Assembly: GCA_013115135.1 (NCBI GenBank) | Contig: JABANP010000429.1 | Span: 1-45,952, forward strand | Direction: 5' to 3' | DNA from: Perkinsus olseni | Taxonomy: Eukaryota; Perkinsozoa; Perkinsida; Perkinsidae | DNA length: 45,952 bases | Part shown: positions 30,939 to 40,821 of the stretch, piece by piece | Position numbering within the stretch: position 1 is the stretch's first letter | Layout: each line of letters starts with the position of its first letter | The notes under the pieces: generated by a model | The model's database searches: none | What the model saw: the letters and a program-made list of their open reading frames with translations, nothing else | What the model was told of the DNA's origin: nothing | Position numbers and translations under genes: made by a program

Positions 30939-31139
30939 GGGAGACATTACCTTCCGAGGGGGGGCCCCTCTTTCGAGGCGTTGGGCCTCTCAAAGGAGGT
31001 AATGTGACTATCGGTCGGAAACCCGCGAGTGGTGAGCCTATACTCAACCTCTCGGGCCGGGTTTTCGACCTGTTAGTCCTCACCCCACACTCCCGATCGA
31101 CTAAGTTATTAATCGAACGACTCCGGGAGCGACTCTTGA
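30939..31139 (+). repeat. B2 split direct repeat, right end of element
   Basis: It matches B1 to the terminal CGACTCTTGA. After it the sequence becomes unique (AGGCAAGTATGAGACAG). Confidence 0.9.
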
Positions 31140-32389
31140 AGGCAAGTATGAGACAGTGTCGCAGAGACACATGCCAGGGGCTACCCTAGCTGCCATTTGT
31201 GTTGGTTAACATCGGACTCAGGCTGAGTCACTCAGCTGATCAATAACCTATCGAGACTGCTCAGTGTGGCTGACGGACAGAATAAATCGTGGAAAATTTT
31301 CGCTTGAAAATTTTCGACAGAAAGAAAAGAAAAATAAGAAAAAATAGAAAATTTACGGAAAAATAGGGACGAAAATGCAGAAATCTCCCGGAACCAGGGT
31401 ACTCAAGTCGCAGATTTAGGATAAATCAATATCGGCCATCACGATATCGGCGACGTTTCGACACTCCATAGGAGCAGTACTGAGTGAACGAGATTTATGG
31501 GCTTTGCCAATCCTTCTTAGTCCAGCTAGCGCTCTAAATTAGAACCGTTGGTGCTCGGCGGTAGCCTACCGCCGGTAGGTGACCGTCCATCTGCACAAGT
31601 CGTACAGTATCATGCGCACAGGAACACAGGATATCACAGCAACGTATGGCCTGGTCTCCAAGATATTATCAGGTTTATCCACAGGAAATTCATGTCGTGA
31701 AATGCACGACGTGAATATTCCATATCTCACGACCTAGGCCGGGGCAGCTGTTGTCTTTCGCGAATTTTCTTCATAGTGCAGAAGCTGGACGAAAGGTGCA
31801 GGCCTTGTTGTCCGGGTCTCTTTAAACTCCGAGACTCCCGGATCGGGAGTTCAGCTCCCCCGAAATCAAGTCGTGTCAAATACAACTCTGTTTGACTTGA
31901 GCACAAGCACTGACACCCGGAATCTACACAGTGCACGGTAATACTGTATAGCTGGGAGTTCCGCCGTACATTAGTGACTAATGATTTGTCGGTTAGACCG
32001 TAATACGGTGGCAGAAAAAATTCATGAAAATACCCCAAATTCGCTCCAGAACAGCCATTTTTTCAATTTTTTCCTTCGGGCGCGCGCTTTCTGCATTTGA
32101 ACAGAAAAATAGATTCTGTTATATGTTCGGAAGTTTTTGAAAATTTCGAACAGAAGGATGAAAATTTTCATTGTGTCAGCCACACTGAGACTGCTACAGT
32201 AGCAGTGCTACTGTCGGATTATCCGACAAGGATGCTCCGGGCAAACCCAATCGTTCAACTTGAACGGTTCAAGCTTCACCGATGTTGGATGTGTGCAACA
32301 CGCACTTTGCTTCACCTTTGATTCACTGGTCTCAAGTTGAAAGTCCCAACTGCCGTTTCCTATTTTGGTTTCACTTCACACGAACGCGA
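31140..32389. other. intergenic region right of the retrotransposon
   Basis: It contains A-rich stretches (31,315-31,370) and foldbacks such as TACCGCCGGTA and GAAATTCATGTCGTGAAATGCACGACGTGAATATTCC. The plus-strand frame at 32,097-32,321 and the minus frame at 31,727-32,038 are not supported as genes. Confidence 0.35.
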
Positions 32390-32890
32390 CAGACAGGTTG
32401 AGAAGAGAATGCGCCACCAGCGCAGTTGATGCGAGCGCCGTGATGGAAATACAAGAACTGGCACCTCCGAAATCTTTGGTGCAAGGCTTGGCGAACTAAA
32501 GTGAAGCCTCCTCTGACAACTGCAGAGGGAAAGCAACACGTCAGCCGAGAAGGCTGTAAATGGCAAGGCTGAGCACATCCACAGACGTGCTGGTAGCAGG
32601 TCGCCTCGGCCATGCAGCTCGCTGCTACTGTACATGATGCAGGGCAATGAAGATGTGGACAGGCGGGACAGATATGACGATGCTGTTGTTCGATTGGAAG
32701 AAGAGGATGGTTGTGTCTGAACAGAGGAAGCTTGTCCACAACATTTGAAAACAAACGACTTACTTTTGATCACCGACTTGAAAATCGCAGGCAAAGCATT
32801 GACATTATCGATGATGAGCTGGTCCTTACCAGCCTTATTCACCATATGGAACAGTATGGAGCCATTGTTTTTGCCGATAACATTGTAAGG
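32390..32890 (+). CDS. candidate multi-exon gene, acidic C-terminal exons
   Basis: Three protein-like pieces are bounded by splice-like signals. One, containing VDASAVMEIQELAPPKSL, ends at a GTGCAA donor. After a 59-nt intron ending CTGCAG, a second contains GNEDVDRRDRYDDAVVRLEE. A third, IDIIDDELVLTSLIHHMEQY, lies between an ATCGCAG acceptor and a GTAAGG donor near 32,886. No start exon was found and the second-to-third junction is uncertain. The opposite strand over the third piece is also open and ends at a GTAAGT donor, so strand choice is not settled. Confidence 0.33.
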
Positions 32891-32959
32891 GTTGGCTCTG
32901 GCGACGACCCTGCACAGACTACAAGTCTCCCTATTCGCAGGGTCTAGGGGTAACTTCAC

Positions 32960-33133
32960 ATGCGATCGATTATCCTTGTACTCTTGATGCTATGCACCTC
33001 AGCCGACCCATTGATTGTTGGCGTGAGTGTACCATTATATATGTACGTACCGTCAGGGGTCGGGGCACCTGACGAAAGACAGGCTCCCAGAGATCACGGG
33101 GATAATTGGCTCCCTGACCGGGCGTTGACGTAG
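32960..33133 (+). CDS. possible 57-codon secreted micropeptide
   Basis: The ATG at 32,960 opens MRSIILVLLMLCTSADPLIVG, a good signal peptide, and the frame continues 36 more codons to a stop. A GTGAGT inside it (33,023) could instead be a donor. It partly overlaps, on the other strand, the Thr/Pro-rich candidate described next. Only one of the two is likely to be real. Confidence 0.25.
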   Translation: MRSIILVLLMLCTSADPLIVGVSVPLYMYVPSGVGAPDERQAPRDHGDNWLPDRALT

Positions 33134-33346
33134 GACGCGGCGTGGTCGGGCCCGTTGGACGGGCAGTCGTTGTTGTTGTCGGGCCCCTGGTAGTTGGGCT
33201 TCTCGTTGTAGTGTTACCACCTGAGAAGCACGACCGGTGATCAACGCTCTCCGTAGTCGAGCCCGCTCACTAGATTTCTTGCATCCAGAGATGAAGAGGA
33301 TGGTGTACAGGGCAGCAACGAAGACGCAAACCGAGATAGTTCTCAT
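33053..33346 (-). CDS. candidate secreted protein with Thr/Pro-rich stalk
   Basis: The ATG at 33,346 starts a hydrophobic leader (MRTISVCVFVAALYTILFIS) followed by a basic segment (KKSSERARLRRAL). Around 33,222 the alternative phase becomes strikingly Thr/Pro-rich (TTTRSPTTRGPTTTTTARP, then TGPTTPRPTSTPG), as in the stalk of the 12,409 protein. A splice or frame change there would join leader and stalk. A GTACGT donor near 33,055 may continue into the minus-strand exon at 32,760-32,895. The exact joins are unresolved. Confidence 0.4.
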   Translation of the reverse strand: MRTISVCVFVAALYTILFISGCKKSSERARLRRALITGRASQVVTLQREAQLPGARQQQRLPVQRARPRRVLRQRPVREPIIPVISGSLSFVRCPDP

Positions 33347-33571
33347 TCGGCTGGTGACGGAATAGCTCGTATAAGCCTGAGTGTCGAGCAACTGCAGAAC
33401 TTTACCTAACTACGGCTTAAAGTGCGGTACATGATCTATTCCATTTGAATAATTCGGCTTGAAATCAGACCACGAATGGAAGATTTAAAGTTTGCCAGTC
33501 TTCCCCGCTGAGCTAGGGAAGGGGTCATCGAAGGTTTGAATTTCGATGGCTCTTCATGGACGAGTAGGGTG

Positions 33572-34091
33572 ATGAGCATGCGCCACTCCGGCCCTGATCA
33601 TATTGCCAACGCGCAGCCTCGGCTCGGTTCGAGAATCTGCCAGGAACAGAGGCAATTGCGCGATCGTTTTGTGCGTTCATACTGAAGACCCTTCAGTGAA
33701 GAGGGAGGGGTGTGTGCTGGGATCTATTTCTGAGTTCGGTGTTTGCAGGTGGTGCGTGCTCCTCATACCTCTGACAATCCACGAACATGAGTTGATCATC
33801 AACTGATAATGTGCAACAGTCACAACATGGAGACGTACTAGAACTTCTAGTTCAAGTCTCCTAGTAGGATTAGGCCGGCACTCCGCCTCAAAGAGCCATG
33901 CCAAACTGCCGCGACCTAGCTGTATGAAATGTGCCCAAGAGATCGGCCAGGTTGGACACCGTTTACGGAATAAGTGCAAGGTGCTCGGGAATACGGATCA
34001 GTATATTTTTGTTGGGAAAATCCTAGGAAGTTCGCTGGAGGAGACAGCCGTGCGTGTGCGTACGAGGCAGTGCACGTCACCGAGGCGTTAA
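33572..34091 (+). CDS. small multi-exon protein with zinc-knuckle-like CCHC motif
   Basis: The ATG at 33,572 (MSMRHSGPDHIANAQPRLGS) begins a short exon with a possible GTGCGT donor near 33,671. A downstream open segment (from about 33,802) contains CMKCAQEIGQVGHRLRNKC, which fits C-x2-C-x8-H-x5-C. It continues through a folded-looking region (NTDQYIFVGKILGSSLEE) to a stop at 34,091. Zinc knuckles of this type bind nucleic acid or serve as zinc-binding tails of transposase-related proteins. The intervening junctions are not resolved, so the two segments might belong to separate genes. Confidence 0.38.
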
Positions 34092-34265
34092 TTGCGAGGG
34101 GTCGGTGTCAGGCACTGTGGTGCCGGGTGTCCTGTATATGTTTTTGTCCCACCCGTCCCTGCTCTAGGGGAAAAAGATCGCGTGGCAGGAGCGTCACCTT
34201 CCCGATTGTTGATCAACCGTTGATCTATTCGTGACACGAGATCTTTTCGGAGAAGACATCCCCCA

Positions 34266-34671
34266 ATGACGCGGTCGGGCTGGGATTTCCTCGTCAATGA
34301 ATATGCCGGAATCGGCATAATCTCGCTGGACTACGGGGAGGCGTCGCGCAGTTCTATTATCAGAAATCTCGAGTCTCTTAAGGTAGGTAGTCATACCCAC
34401 AACTTAGTAAAAGAATGGTTATCCAGAGGTGCACTACTAGAATATGGAAATTTCAAGGTACGAAGATAAACAATCTTCCTTTTCTCGTCATCTGCACGAA
34501 GGCTGTAGGCATGAAAAGCAGAAGCCTTCACTCAGAAGCTGAATGCGATGAAGGCCTGTGGGTGCAGACACTATGCAGGTGAGTCGTAATTACTAATGAC
34601 TGCTATCATGGTAGACAGAAATGAGATTCGAGTTTCTCAGTGACAAAATGTCAGTAACAAGTTGTGAGTGA
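34266..34671 (+). CDS. three-exon small protein, about 99 residues
   Basis: Exons 34,266-34,457, 34,502-34,578 and 34,641-34,671 join in phase. The first intron is 44 nt (GTACGA...GAAG). The second is 62 nt, with a textbook donor CAG/GTGAGT and a TTACTAATGAC branch-site candidate. The product starts MTRSGWDFLVNEYAGIG, continues with SSIIRNLESLK and VKEWLSRGALLEYGNFK, and ends QTLCSDKMSVTSCE. It has no signal peptide or known domain. Consistency of two independent junctions is the main support. An upstream exon is possible because the frame is open back to about 34,227. Confidence 0.5.
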
Positions 34672-35969
34672 CATTGTCAGTCGGACAATAGCATCAGTGT
34701 GTAAACAGGGGTCCGACCTCCTTACCGCTACAGTAAGTTACTGTACAGTTACTGTCAGTAACTGTTATGGAGTTCCGCATCCTGCAGACCGCAGGTTTGG
34801 TGCATGTGGCATGCGCGCGTCCGCACTGTGCGGGCCGCACAGCGCCATTAGGTAGAGCGCCGCCCCAGGGGCGGCATCTGCGATAAGAGCATAAGATCAT
34901 ATCCGTGGCCCCTGGATATCTCATGAGACGCCGTCCCAGGGACGATGCGAAACCGTGCTAGTTGACGGGTTTAATGTTATAGTGTTGTCATAATAAACAT
35001 GCTTAGGATTATTCCGCATATAGTCCGTTTTGGCTCGAATCTCTGGGCTTGCCCCAATTAGGATTAAAGACCTACGACACCTACGGTACTCCTACCTATT
35101 GATTCATCCAACTGGGTTCTGCTCCACAAGAGGACCCGACTAGGTTTAACGGTTAAACTTTAACCTAGTAGGTTACCTTTTTTCAGTAGTCTCGTAAATT
35201 ATGACTCGTAATATGAACTTACTAATATCTACAGTATGTTGTGGAATGCGTTTCATTTAAAGACCCCCCTATATCGACCGAGGTACTGCTAACACAATAC
35301 CAGGTTTACCAAGAGTCTTGGTGCAAGGCGATAGACGATAGAATAGGCCAACTAAGAATCTCTAGTATTAACCAGAGATACAGGAGATAACCGTAGATAG
35401 AAGGATGAAACAGTACACCGTCGTACGAGATAGTAAAACTGACACTCTCTAACTCACTGAGAGCAACCGTAGCTCAAAGTCTAGCTTCCTACTAGGAAGC
35501 AGTGGTCGCACATCTTAGCTAGGAAGTTCCTAGCTAAGATGCCCAACCAATGCAAATCTCGCTCGCCATAACAGGTTCGCGTCATAGGTCTGCAACACCT
35601 AAGATGGGCGGTGAGAGACTCTCGCTGAGAATTCGATACTACCGAATCGGTAGGAAATTCCCTGTACGTTCTTGCATAGTGTAGCATCAGGCTGTCTGAT
35701 TCAGGCCAACGTCATCCTAATAGAAAGGGATGTATTATCACTCCTCTCCACAGATCACGAGTCGTTGATTGGAAGAGGATGGTTTAACGTAGTTACTTTC
35801 GACGGGAGTCGCCCGTAGTATGGTAATCCCTCGTGACAACCACCTAACGCGAACCACATCGCGAAAACGATAGAAAAAAGCGGAAAACCGCGCAAACTGC
35901 GTACAGAGAAACTGTGCCAGGCTGAGATAGGGAACCGTTCCCAAACGGAGGTTCCGTTTCGGGAATGGA
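34672..35969. other. intergenic region with foldbacks
   Basis: It contains palindromic clusters (ACAGTAAGTTACTGTACAGTTACTGTCAGTAACTG at 34,728-34,763; CTAGGAAGTTCCTAG at 35,519). The minus-strand frame 36,090-35,755 overlaps a repeat and is not called. Confidence 0.35.
35013..35034 (+). other. possible spliced-leader relic
   Basis: TAGTCCGTTTTGGCTCGAA resembles the 3' part of the dinoflagellate/Perkinsus spliced leader (..TAGCCATTTTGGCTCAAG), recalled from the literature, with one inserted base and two or three substitutions. Such relics mark retroposed trans-spliced mRNAs. The match is short and may be chance. Confidence 0.22.
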
Positions 35970-36640
35970 GGTCCCGCCGATGAAAGCTTTTCTTATACAT
36001 CGTGCTGTACATGGTGCGATCTCCACGTCTCTGAGCACAGAGAGTACCGGGTGTCACACCAATTCTGCACAATACTGTAGCGGTCTTCAATTACTCTTCC
36101 ACTCGCCAGCTGATGCGTATGATGATCATACTATGATCCGATCATCATAATCGCGGTGCGATAACAGCAGCCTCCAAAACGCAGTGCGGTATGGAGGTTC
36201 CGCCAGGAAAGATCAATAGATGCTCGAATAAAGACTCTTCATACGAGTATCGTTTTCGTCTTTCTGAAGATCGTACTGTGGCAAGGCAGACGCCCACACT
36301 TGAACCACTGCTCATCGGCGTCTGTTGTACAAAGAGAGCCAGGCTCTCAGAGCCCCTCTAGGTAACTGCTAGTGGTTATTGCGCCCCGATGCGATTTGAG
36401 GATTCCTTCCTGTCAGCGCTATCATGGAACAAGTAACATGATAGTGCGGTGTGCTGTGGATGGTTCGCACACCCAGGGAGAGAGAAGAGCTGCCTGAGCG
36501 CGCATCACTGATGCCGCATCACCTCTATTGAATAGAGCCTATTCGATGAACCTGACTAGAAGGGACGTTGCCACCACGTCGTGGCGAATGTACCGTGTAC
36601 AGCACGATGTATAAGGAAAGCTTCTATCAGAGAAGGGTCC
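35970..36640. repeat. segment bounded by inverted copies of a repeat
   Basis: The left copy (AAGCTTTTCTTATACATCGT, then GCTGTACATGGTG) and right copy (GTACCGTGTACAGCACGATG, then TATAAGGAAAGCTT) are inverted relative to each other, about 570 bp apart. A third copy lies in the intron at 860-950. It may be a foldback or MITE-like element, but no target duplication was found. The interior has no supported gene. Confidence 0.5.
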
Positions 36641-37268
36641 ACGCTAGTGGACCCTAGTGGACGCTAGTGGACCCACGCTAGTCCAAACTCTTCGGGAATT
36701 CCAAAGAGTTATTCCGAACCGGAATAATTCGATAGGTGGTAGGTTTGCTTCTGAATCATCGAGATCGGATGGCTGCCTTTTGCTCAGTTGTTACCCATAG
36801 TGTGACCTTAACTTAAGGTCCTTAAGCCGGGAGAGACGCAGAGGCCTATTCTATCATAGAATTTCTATGATCTACGCGGGGTTGATGGAGTTTCAGCTAT
36901 GCACGCATGCACGAGAAGATCGGCGCATGATGAGTAACACTGCCAGGGAACTACGAGGGATATCGCATATTCGCACAGCTCTCAACAGAAGTTCTGAGTT
37001 AGAACGCCGCACGCCCTACGCCGATCTACGAAGTCGGTGTAGTATTGCTTGCTGACTGAACAGTGCTGGAGAGAGGATTTTCGACGAGCGCCATCGCAGG
37101 GCACGAAACCTGGCCATTAGCTGTCTCCGGCAGAGAACTGGTGGTAGGACTCCTCCCGGTGCAACCGCAGCCTTTACTCGAGAAGGCAACTTAGCCAAGC
37201 ACTCCCCTCCGAATGCTTACGCTTGCACACGGAGAAGGTCGAAGTGCTATTCATCACCATTATCATCA
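36641..37268. other. intergenic, foldback-rich
   Basis: It contains a CCACGCTAGTGGACC cluster at 36,638-36,685 and TCTATCATAGAATTTCTATGATCTA at 36,850. No gene is supported. Confidence 0.35.
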
Positions 37269-37586
37269 TCACGGTGGGATCCAGTGCTGATCTAGAACGC
37301 CGGTGCGCGTGCGGCACAGGGACGCAGCGTACTCCCTGTCTCCCTTTAGAATAGGGTTCCCCCGCTGCTCTGAGGCCGAGTAGACTGACAAGTCGGCTTG
37401 GCTCATCTTTTTCTCTTCCTCATTAGAGAGAGCCCATTGTTTGTCTAAACGGTTCAACAAATTTGTATTGCTGAATGAGAACTCGGCATATTCACCAGTG
37501 AGCGGCAGGGAGCCACTGAAGCCCCGCGCCGCTAGCCCATAGCTTCGTATCCTCGCCAGCCCCCTTGGTCGAGTTCCCCTAGGCAA
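37269..37586 (-). CDS. candidate minus-strand exon, up to 105 codons
   Basis: The C-terminal two thirds look like a globular or helical protein (FSFSNTNLLNRLDKQWALSN, EEEKKMSQADLSVYSASEQR). The first 25 codons are Arg/Gly-rich and may be intron or leader. A start exon upstream is likely. It lies head-to-head with the 37,649 secreted gene, so the 62-bp gap would be a shared promoter if both are real. Confidence 0.35.
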   Translation of the reverse strand: MPRGTRPRGLARIRSYGLAARGFSGSLPLTGEYAEFSFSNTNLLNRLDKQWALSNEEEKKMSQADLSVYSASEQRGNPILKGDREYAASLCRTRTGVLDQHWIPP

Positions 37587-37648
37587 TTAGTTCACTTCGC
37601 CGTAGATCCTATACTGCTTTGCCAGTTGTTAAGTCTTGACAAGTCACA

Positions 37649-39271
37649 ATGATCCAAGTAACTATTCTATGCATCATTTACGCTGTCCGCGCGGAGTTCA
37701 CGGGTAGGGCGGCGGTCTTCCATGCTACGACGACTAACCTTTGCAATAGAGGTTTGAAGGACGCTCATGGCAATCCCGTCCCCTGTGGCATATCTCGAGC
37801 TAGAGAGACTCTCGGACTGACGTTGCCTGGTATGGAGGACGGTTCTCTTACTACAAGGGAGCATATCATTATTGCTAAAGATGGCAACGTGAGGGTCAAA
37901 GCTATGCCAAGCCGCCCCTATCAGTATTTCATGTACACCGAGACTCCGAAGAACGTCAAACTTCATCAGCTGTACAACCACCAAGCCATCGCCCTCATCG
38001 ACAGTACGCCCGAGTTCCAAGCTCAGCGCCTCTACGGTGCTGGGCTGAGTAAAGATGGTTGGACTGTCGGAGGCCTGGCCAATATTGACGGTAAGACGTT
38101 ACACAAGTGGACCAAGCGTGGGCCACAGGGCATCGATAAGGCCTCTGGCTTCAATTACACAGCCGTCTATCAGACTTGTATGCAGCCTAATGTTTGGACG
38201 TTCTATACCGACTCTGATGACTCAAAACCTGTGAAGCTGGTCGGGTCTAACTCCTTCTGCAACAAGGTCCTGCGGGTCACAGAGTACTCCAACTACCGCA
38301 CTTTGGATGAAACGCTCACTGTGGAGGACTCTATCAAAGAAGTGCACACCATGTATGGTATCGGGTATCGCATATTATCTGTTGGAGAGAGTCAGGAGGT
38401 TCCCAAAGTATGTGAAGATCTCTTGGGTGCTCCCTACGTGTGTGAGTCTGAACGGGAGTTCTTCGGAGACGGCCAAGGGGTTGACTGGATACCGTCTGGC
38501 AGGAGGATGCGTGGAGCTACAGAAAGCCAGGATATCATCTCGTACTTCGACGTTGCCGAGGGCACTGCGGCTTATACGTTCTTCCATCACCAATATGAAA
38601 GGCGCCTCCTCCAACTGCTTAAATTTGAGTTCCCCCCCAATTGCAACAACACCGGTGGAACAGCTTTTCTGAACTTCTGCCTCTTCGTCGCCGTCGATGC
38701 GACCATCTCGACTTATACGCTGAAGGCAGGGATGACGTTCGTTGATGTGAATGATAAGAACAAAAAGGCTCAACTCTTCCTCGCAATCGTAGTCGGCAAG
38801 GAGCTTGGTCAGAGTGTTCTGAGGTTGGAGCTCGTGGCCCAGGGATCAGTTACGGTGTGGCAGATGGGTGAAGGAGCCAGTTTGAGTATCGTGGTCTCGA
38901 TCGAGGGGAAGGTCTCTGATGATACGGCCAAGCAGATATTCAGGGCTGAAGCGAAGATAGCGGTTTCATTTAGAGTAAATCTCCCCGTGGTTGGAAGCAT
39001 CATGGACATTACCATCTATGCAAAGATTGGTATCACAGCGGCTCCTAACAACGTTATCACGGCCTACGGTGAGATTGGCGTAGGCATATCCCTATTTATC
39101 GTTGGTGCTGGTGCTGGAATCAACATCAAGGGGAACACACTCGACAACCTGCCGAACAAGTGGGCTTTCAAGTCGGAGGCATTCGTGACTGCGTGGGTGA
39201 ATATCATTTTGTGGAGTGATAACTGGAGGTGGTCGTGGGAGATCTGGCATGCTAGCCCGGTATACTTCTGA
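37649..39271 (+). CDS. large secreted protein, 540 residues
   Basis: It starts with a short signal peptide (MIQVTILCIIYAVRA). The N-terminal ~230 residues include paired-looking cysteines (TNLCNRG, PVPCGIS, YQTCMQP, NSFCNKV). A central part has a dibasic RRMRG site at about residue 289, which might be a processing point, and further cysteines (PKVCEDLL, APYVCESE, PPNCNNT). The C-terminal third is built of alternating hydrophobic beta strands (AKIAVSFRVNLPVVGSIMDI, ITIYAKIGITA) and a Gly-rich VGISLFIVGAGAGINI, ending in a Trp cluster (DNWRWSWEIW). It is a single uninterrupted exon. I recognise no family. The beta-rich hydrophobic end may contact membranes or other proteins, but that is inference only. 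Confidence 0.82.
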   Translation: MIQVTILCIIYAVRAEFTGRAAVFHATTTNLCNRGLKDAHGNPVPCGISRARETLGLTLPGMEDGSLTTREHIIIAKDGNVRVKAMPSRPYQYFMYTETPKNVKLHQLYNHQAIALIDSTPEFQAQRLYGAGLSKDGWTVGGLANIDGKTLHKWTKRGPQGIDKASGFNYTAVYQTCMQPNVWTFYTDSDDSKPVKLVGSNSFCNKVLRVTEYSNYRTLDETLTVEDSIKEVHTMYGIGYRILSVGESQEVPKVCEDLLGAPYVCESEREFFGDGQGVDWIPSGRRMRGATESQDIISYFDVAEGTAAYTFFHHQYERRLLQLLKFEFPPNCNNTGGTAFLNFCLFVAVDATISTYTLKAGMTFVDVNDKNKKAQLFLAIVVGKELGQSVLRLELVAQGSVTVWQMGEGASLSIVVSIEGKVSDDTAKQIFRAEAKIAVSFRVNLPVVGSIMDITIYAKIGITAAPNNVITAYGEIGVGISLFIVGAGAGINIKGNTLDNLPNKWAFKSEAFVTAWVNIILWSDNWRWSWEIWHASPVYF

Positions 39272-40352
39272 AGATCACTACACGTGGCAGCCTACGCTGC
39301 AGTCTTAACTCTGCTGCTTCTCCCAACCGCTCCTCTTCTCCTCAAGGTCTGAGCAAACGCGAAGCCCATGCCTTCATACGCCGGGTCTGCAGGAGACGTC
39401 CTTTGTTGATTCGGTAATATCTTTCTACTTACGATTGAATAAACTTGGCCTCTTGAAGATGGGGTGGATACTATTCTCTTTCGCCGCCCCTCCAGAAGGA
39501 GTTATTGCACTATACTCGGGATCATAACTCGAGTCTACCAGAGTAGATCCTTCGCCGATATTTCATGTAATATCCTTTGTCAACTCATTTTAAGTCAATC
39601 AACTTGACCAAACTGATTATAATAAAGAGGATAATATTTAACAAGATTTTGACGTCACATGTCGAGTAGTCGGTATCCTCAGAACCAGGCCTGCCTCTAT
39701 TAGCTATTTGAGCTTTTTACATACCAGAAAGTGAAAGGCCTCGAATGTTCATGATGTTGGGTTGGAAAGTTCAATATCAACTCGCAACTGCAGACGGAGC
39801 TCCGAAAGAGGCGGACAGGGCGCCGTCGAAGTTCCTCTTTCAAATGCACCGCGGCGCGGTGACCGCGCACTTCAAATAGGATGCCCGAGGACTTCAGCGA
39901 CGCTGAATCAGTATGCTGGCGAGACGAGTGAGGCCCGAGCGGCTGTATCTGGGCGATTGAGCGACTCGAATCCTTTTTAAACGAATGATGTGCTGGAAGG
40001 GCGACCCCGAATCCTCTTTAAACGAATGATGTGCTGGAAGGGTGACCCCGAATCCTCTTTAAGCGTATGCTGTGTGTCTTCAGACGTTGGTAGACATGAT
40101 AGTGCTCTCAGCCTGAAAGCATTAGCCTCCTGCCCATAGGGTATCGGAGGCTCCCCAGAGCGCAGCCTTGTCTGCGGCGCACAGCAATGACGTGGCTTCG
40201 GCCAGTTATTTGAATTTACTTGAGTAATAGCCGCCCATTCATTAAGGCTCTTTTTGGTACCCTGAGAGCTTCCTTGCCGGTTGGATTCTAAAATTTAGAA
40301 TCTATATGAATCATTTGTCTTACACTGATAGGACTATGATGCGTAGCTTATA
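39272..40352. other. intergenic region
   Basis: The left part probably holds the 3' untranslated region of the secreted gene. It contains the 41-bp tandem repeat described separately. No additional gene is supported. Confidence 0.35.
39967..40075 (+). repeat. 41-bp tandem repeat, about 2.5 copies
   Basis: Units begin CGAATCCTCTTTAAACGAATG and contain TGCTGGAAGGGYGACCC. Starts are at 39,967, 40,008 and 40,049, the last copy being partial. Confidence 0.8.
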
Positions 40353-40821
40353 CTACAGACAGCAGTAATCTGGCGGAGCGAGGCATTCGAGTTCTACGCC
40401 TATTTCATTGGCGCAAACAGTTCCACGACTAGGAATGTCTCTTAATTCGACCACATATTTGATTGCGGGGTCATCGAACTGATATTCGTGGGATTGATTC
40501 TCGGTGTCGGGGCAGGGGTGGTAACAAGGACTTTTGCCGATGGAAACGAGCTGATTGCTCCAGAGGCACCAGTCTGGTGCCTGCCTGGTGCCTCCAGGCA
40601 AGCACGACGCGAGGCTCTCCTTCATTCTCCAGCACTTGGCATTGCCAAGTTGGCAATGCCAAGTTGGCATTCGTCTCCGGGGACGTGATCATTTTTTCGT
40701 CTTCGTGATCTTCTTCACCTCCTGAAATTTCTACGGGGATTGGGAGTCGCAGCGGTGGCAGTGAGGGCAACAAAGGGTCAAAACGACGACAGCAGTGCTG
40801 TCCTACCCCAGCGGTCTCCAT
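40353..40821 (-). CDS. candidate cysteine-rich C-terminal exon(s)
   Basis: The last ~60 codons are convincing as protein: SPCYHPCPDTENQSHEYQFD, IKYVVELRDIPSRGTVCANE and LECLAPPDYCCL give seven cysteines, suggesting an extracellular disulphide-rich domain. Upstream in another phase lies an acidic segment (EISGGEEDHEDEKMITSPET). Between them, nested inverted duplications of GGCACCAG and TTGGCATTGCC confuse the frame. No signal peptide exon was found, so the 5' end is unknown. Confidence 0.4.

Larger units (their letters stand above)
24316..31139 (+). mobile_element. complete DIRS-order (Ngaro/PAT-type) tyrosine-recombinase retrotransposon, 6.8 kb
   Basis: The order is A1 repeat, gag-like ORF, RT/RNase H ORF, tyrosine recombinase ORF, then B1, A2 and B2. 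This A1...B1-A2-B2 split-direct-repeat layout is the known hallmark of PAT/Ngaro-type DIRS elements, which integrate through a YR enzyme as circular DNA and normally leave no target duplication. None is visible here. A1 and A2 (164 bp) read as identical and B1 and B2 (about 201 bp) differ by about two bases, so insertion was recent. Excluding the 576-bp MITE and its 8-bp target copy, the original element was about 6.2 kb. No methyltransferase-like or LTR-integrase gene is present. Confidence 0.9.

Noticed and set aside
30562..31189. Short ORFs on both strands in the right terminal region
   Set aside because: They repeat identically in B1 and B2 and reflect repeat sequence, not genes.
33470..33545. 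tRNA-like stretch (minus strand CCTAGCTCAGCGGGGAAGAC)
   Set aside because: Only an A-box-like word is convincing; the D stem cannot close and the B box is poor.
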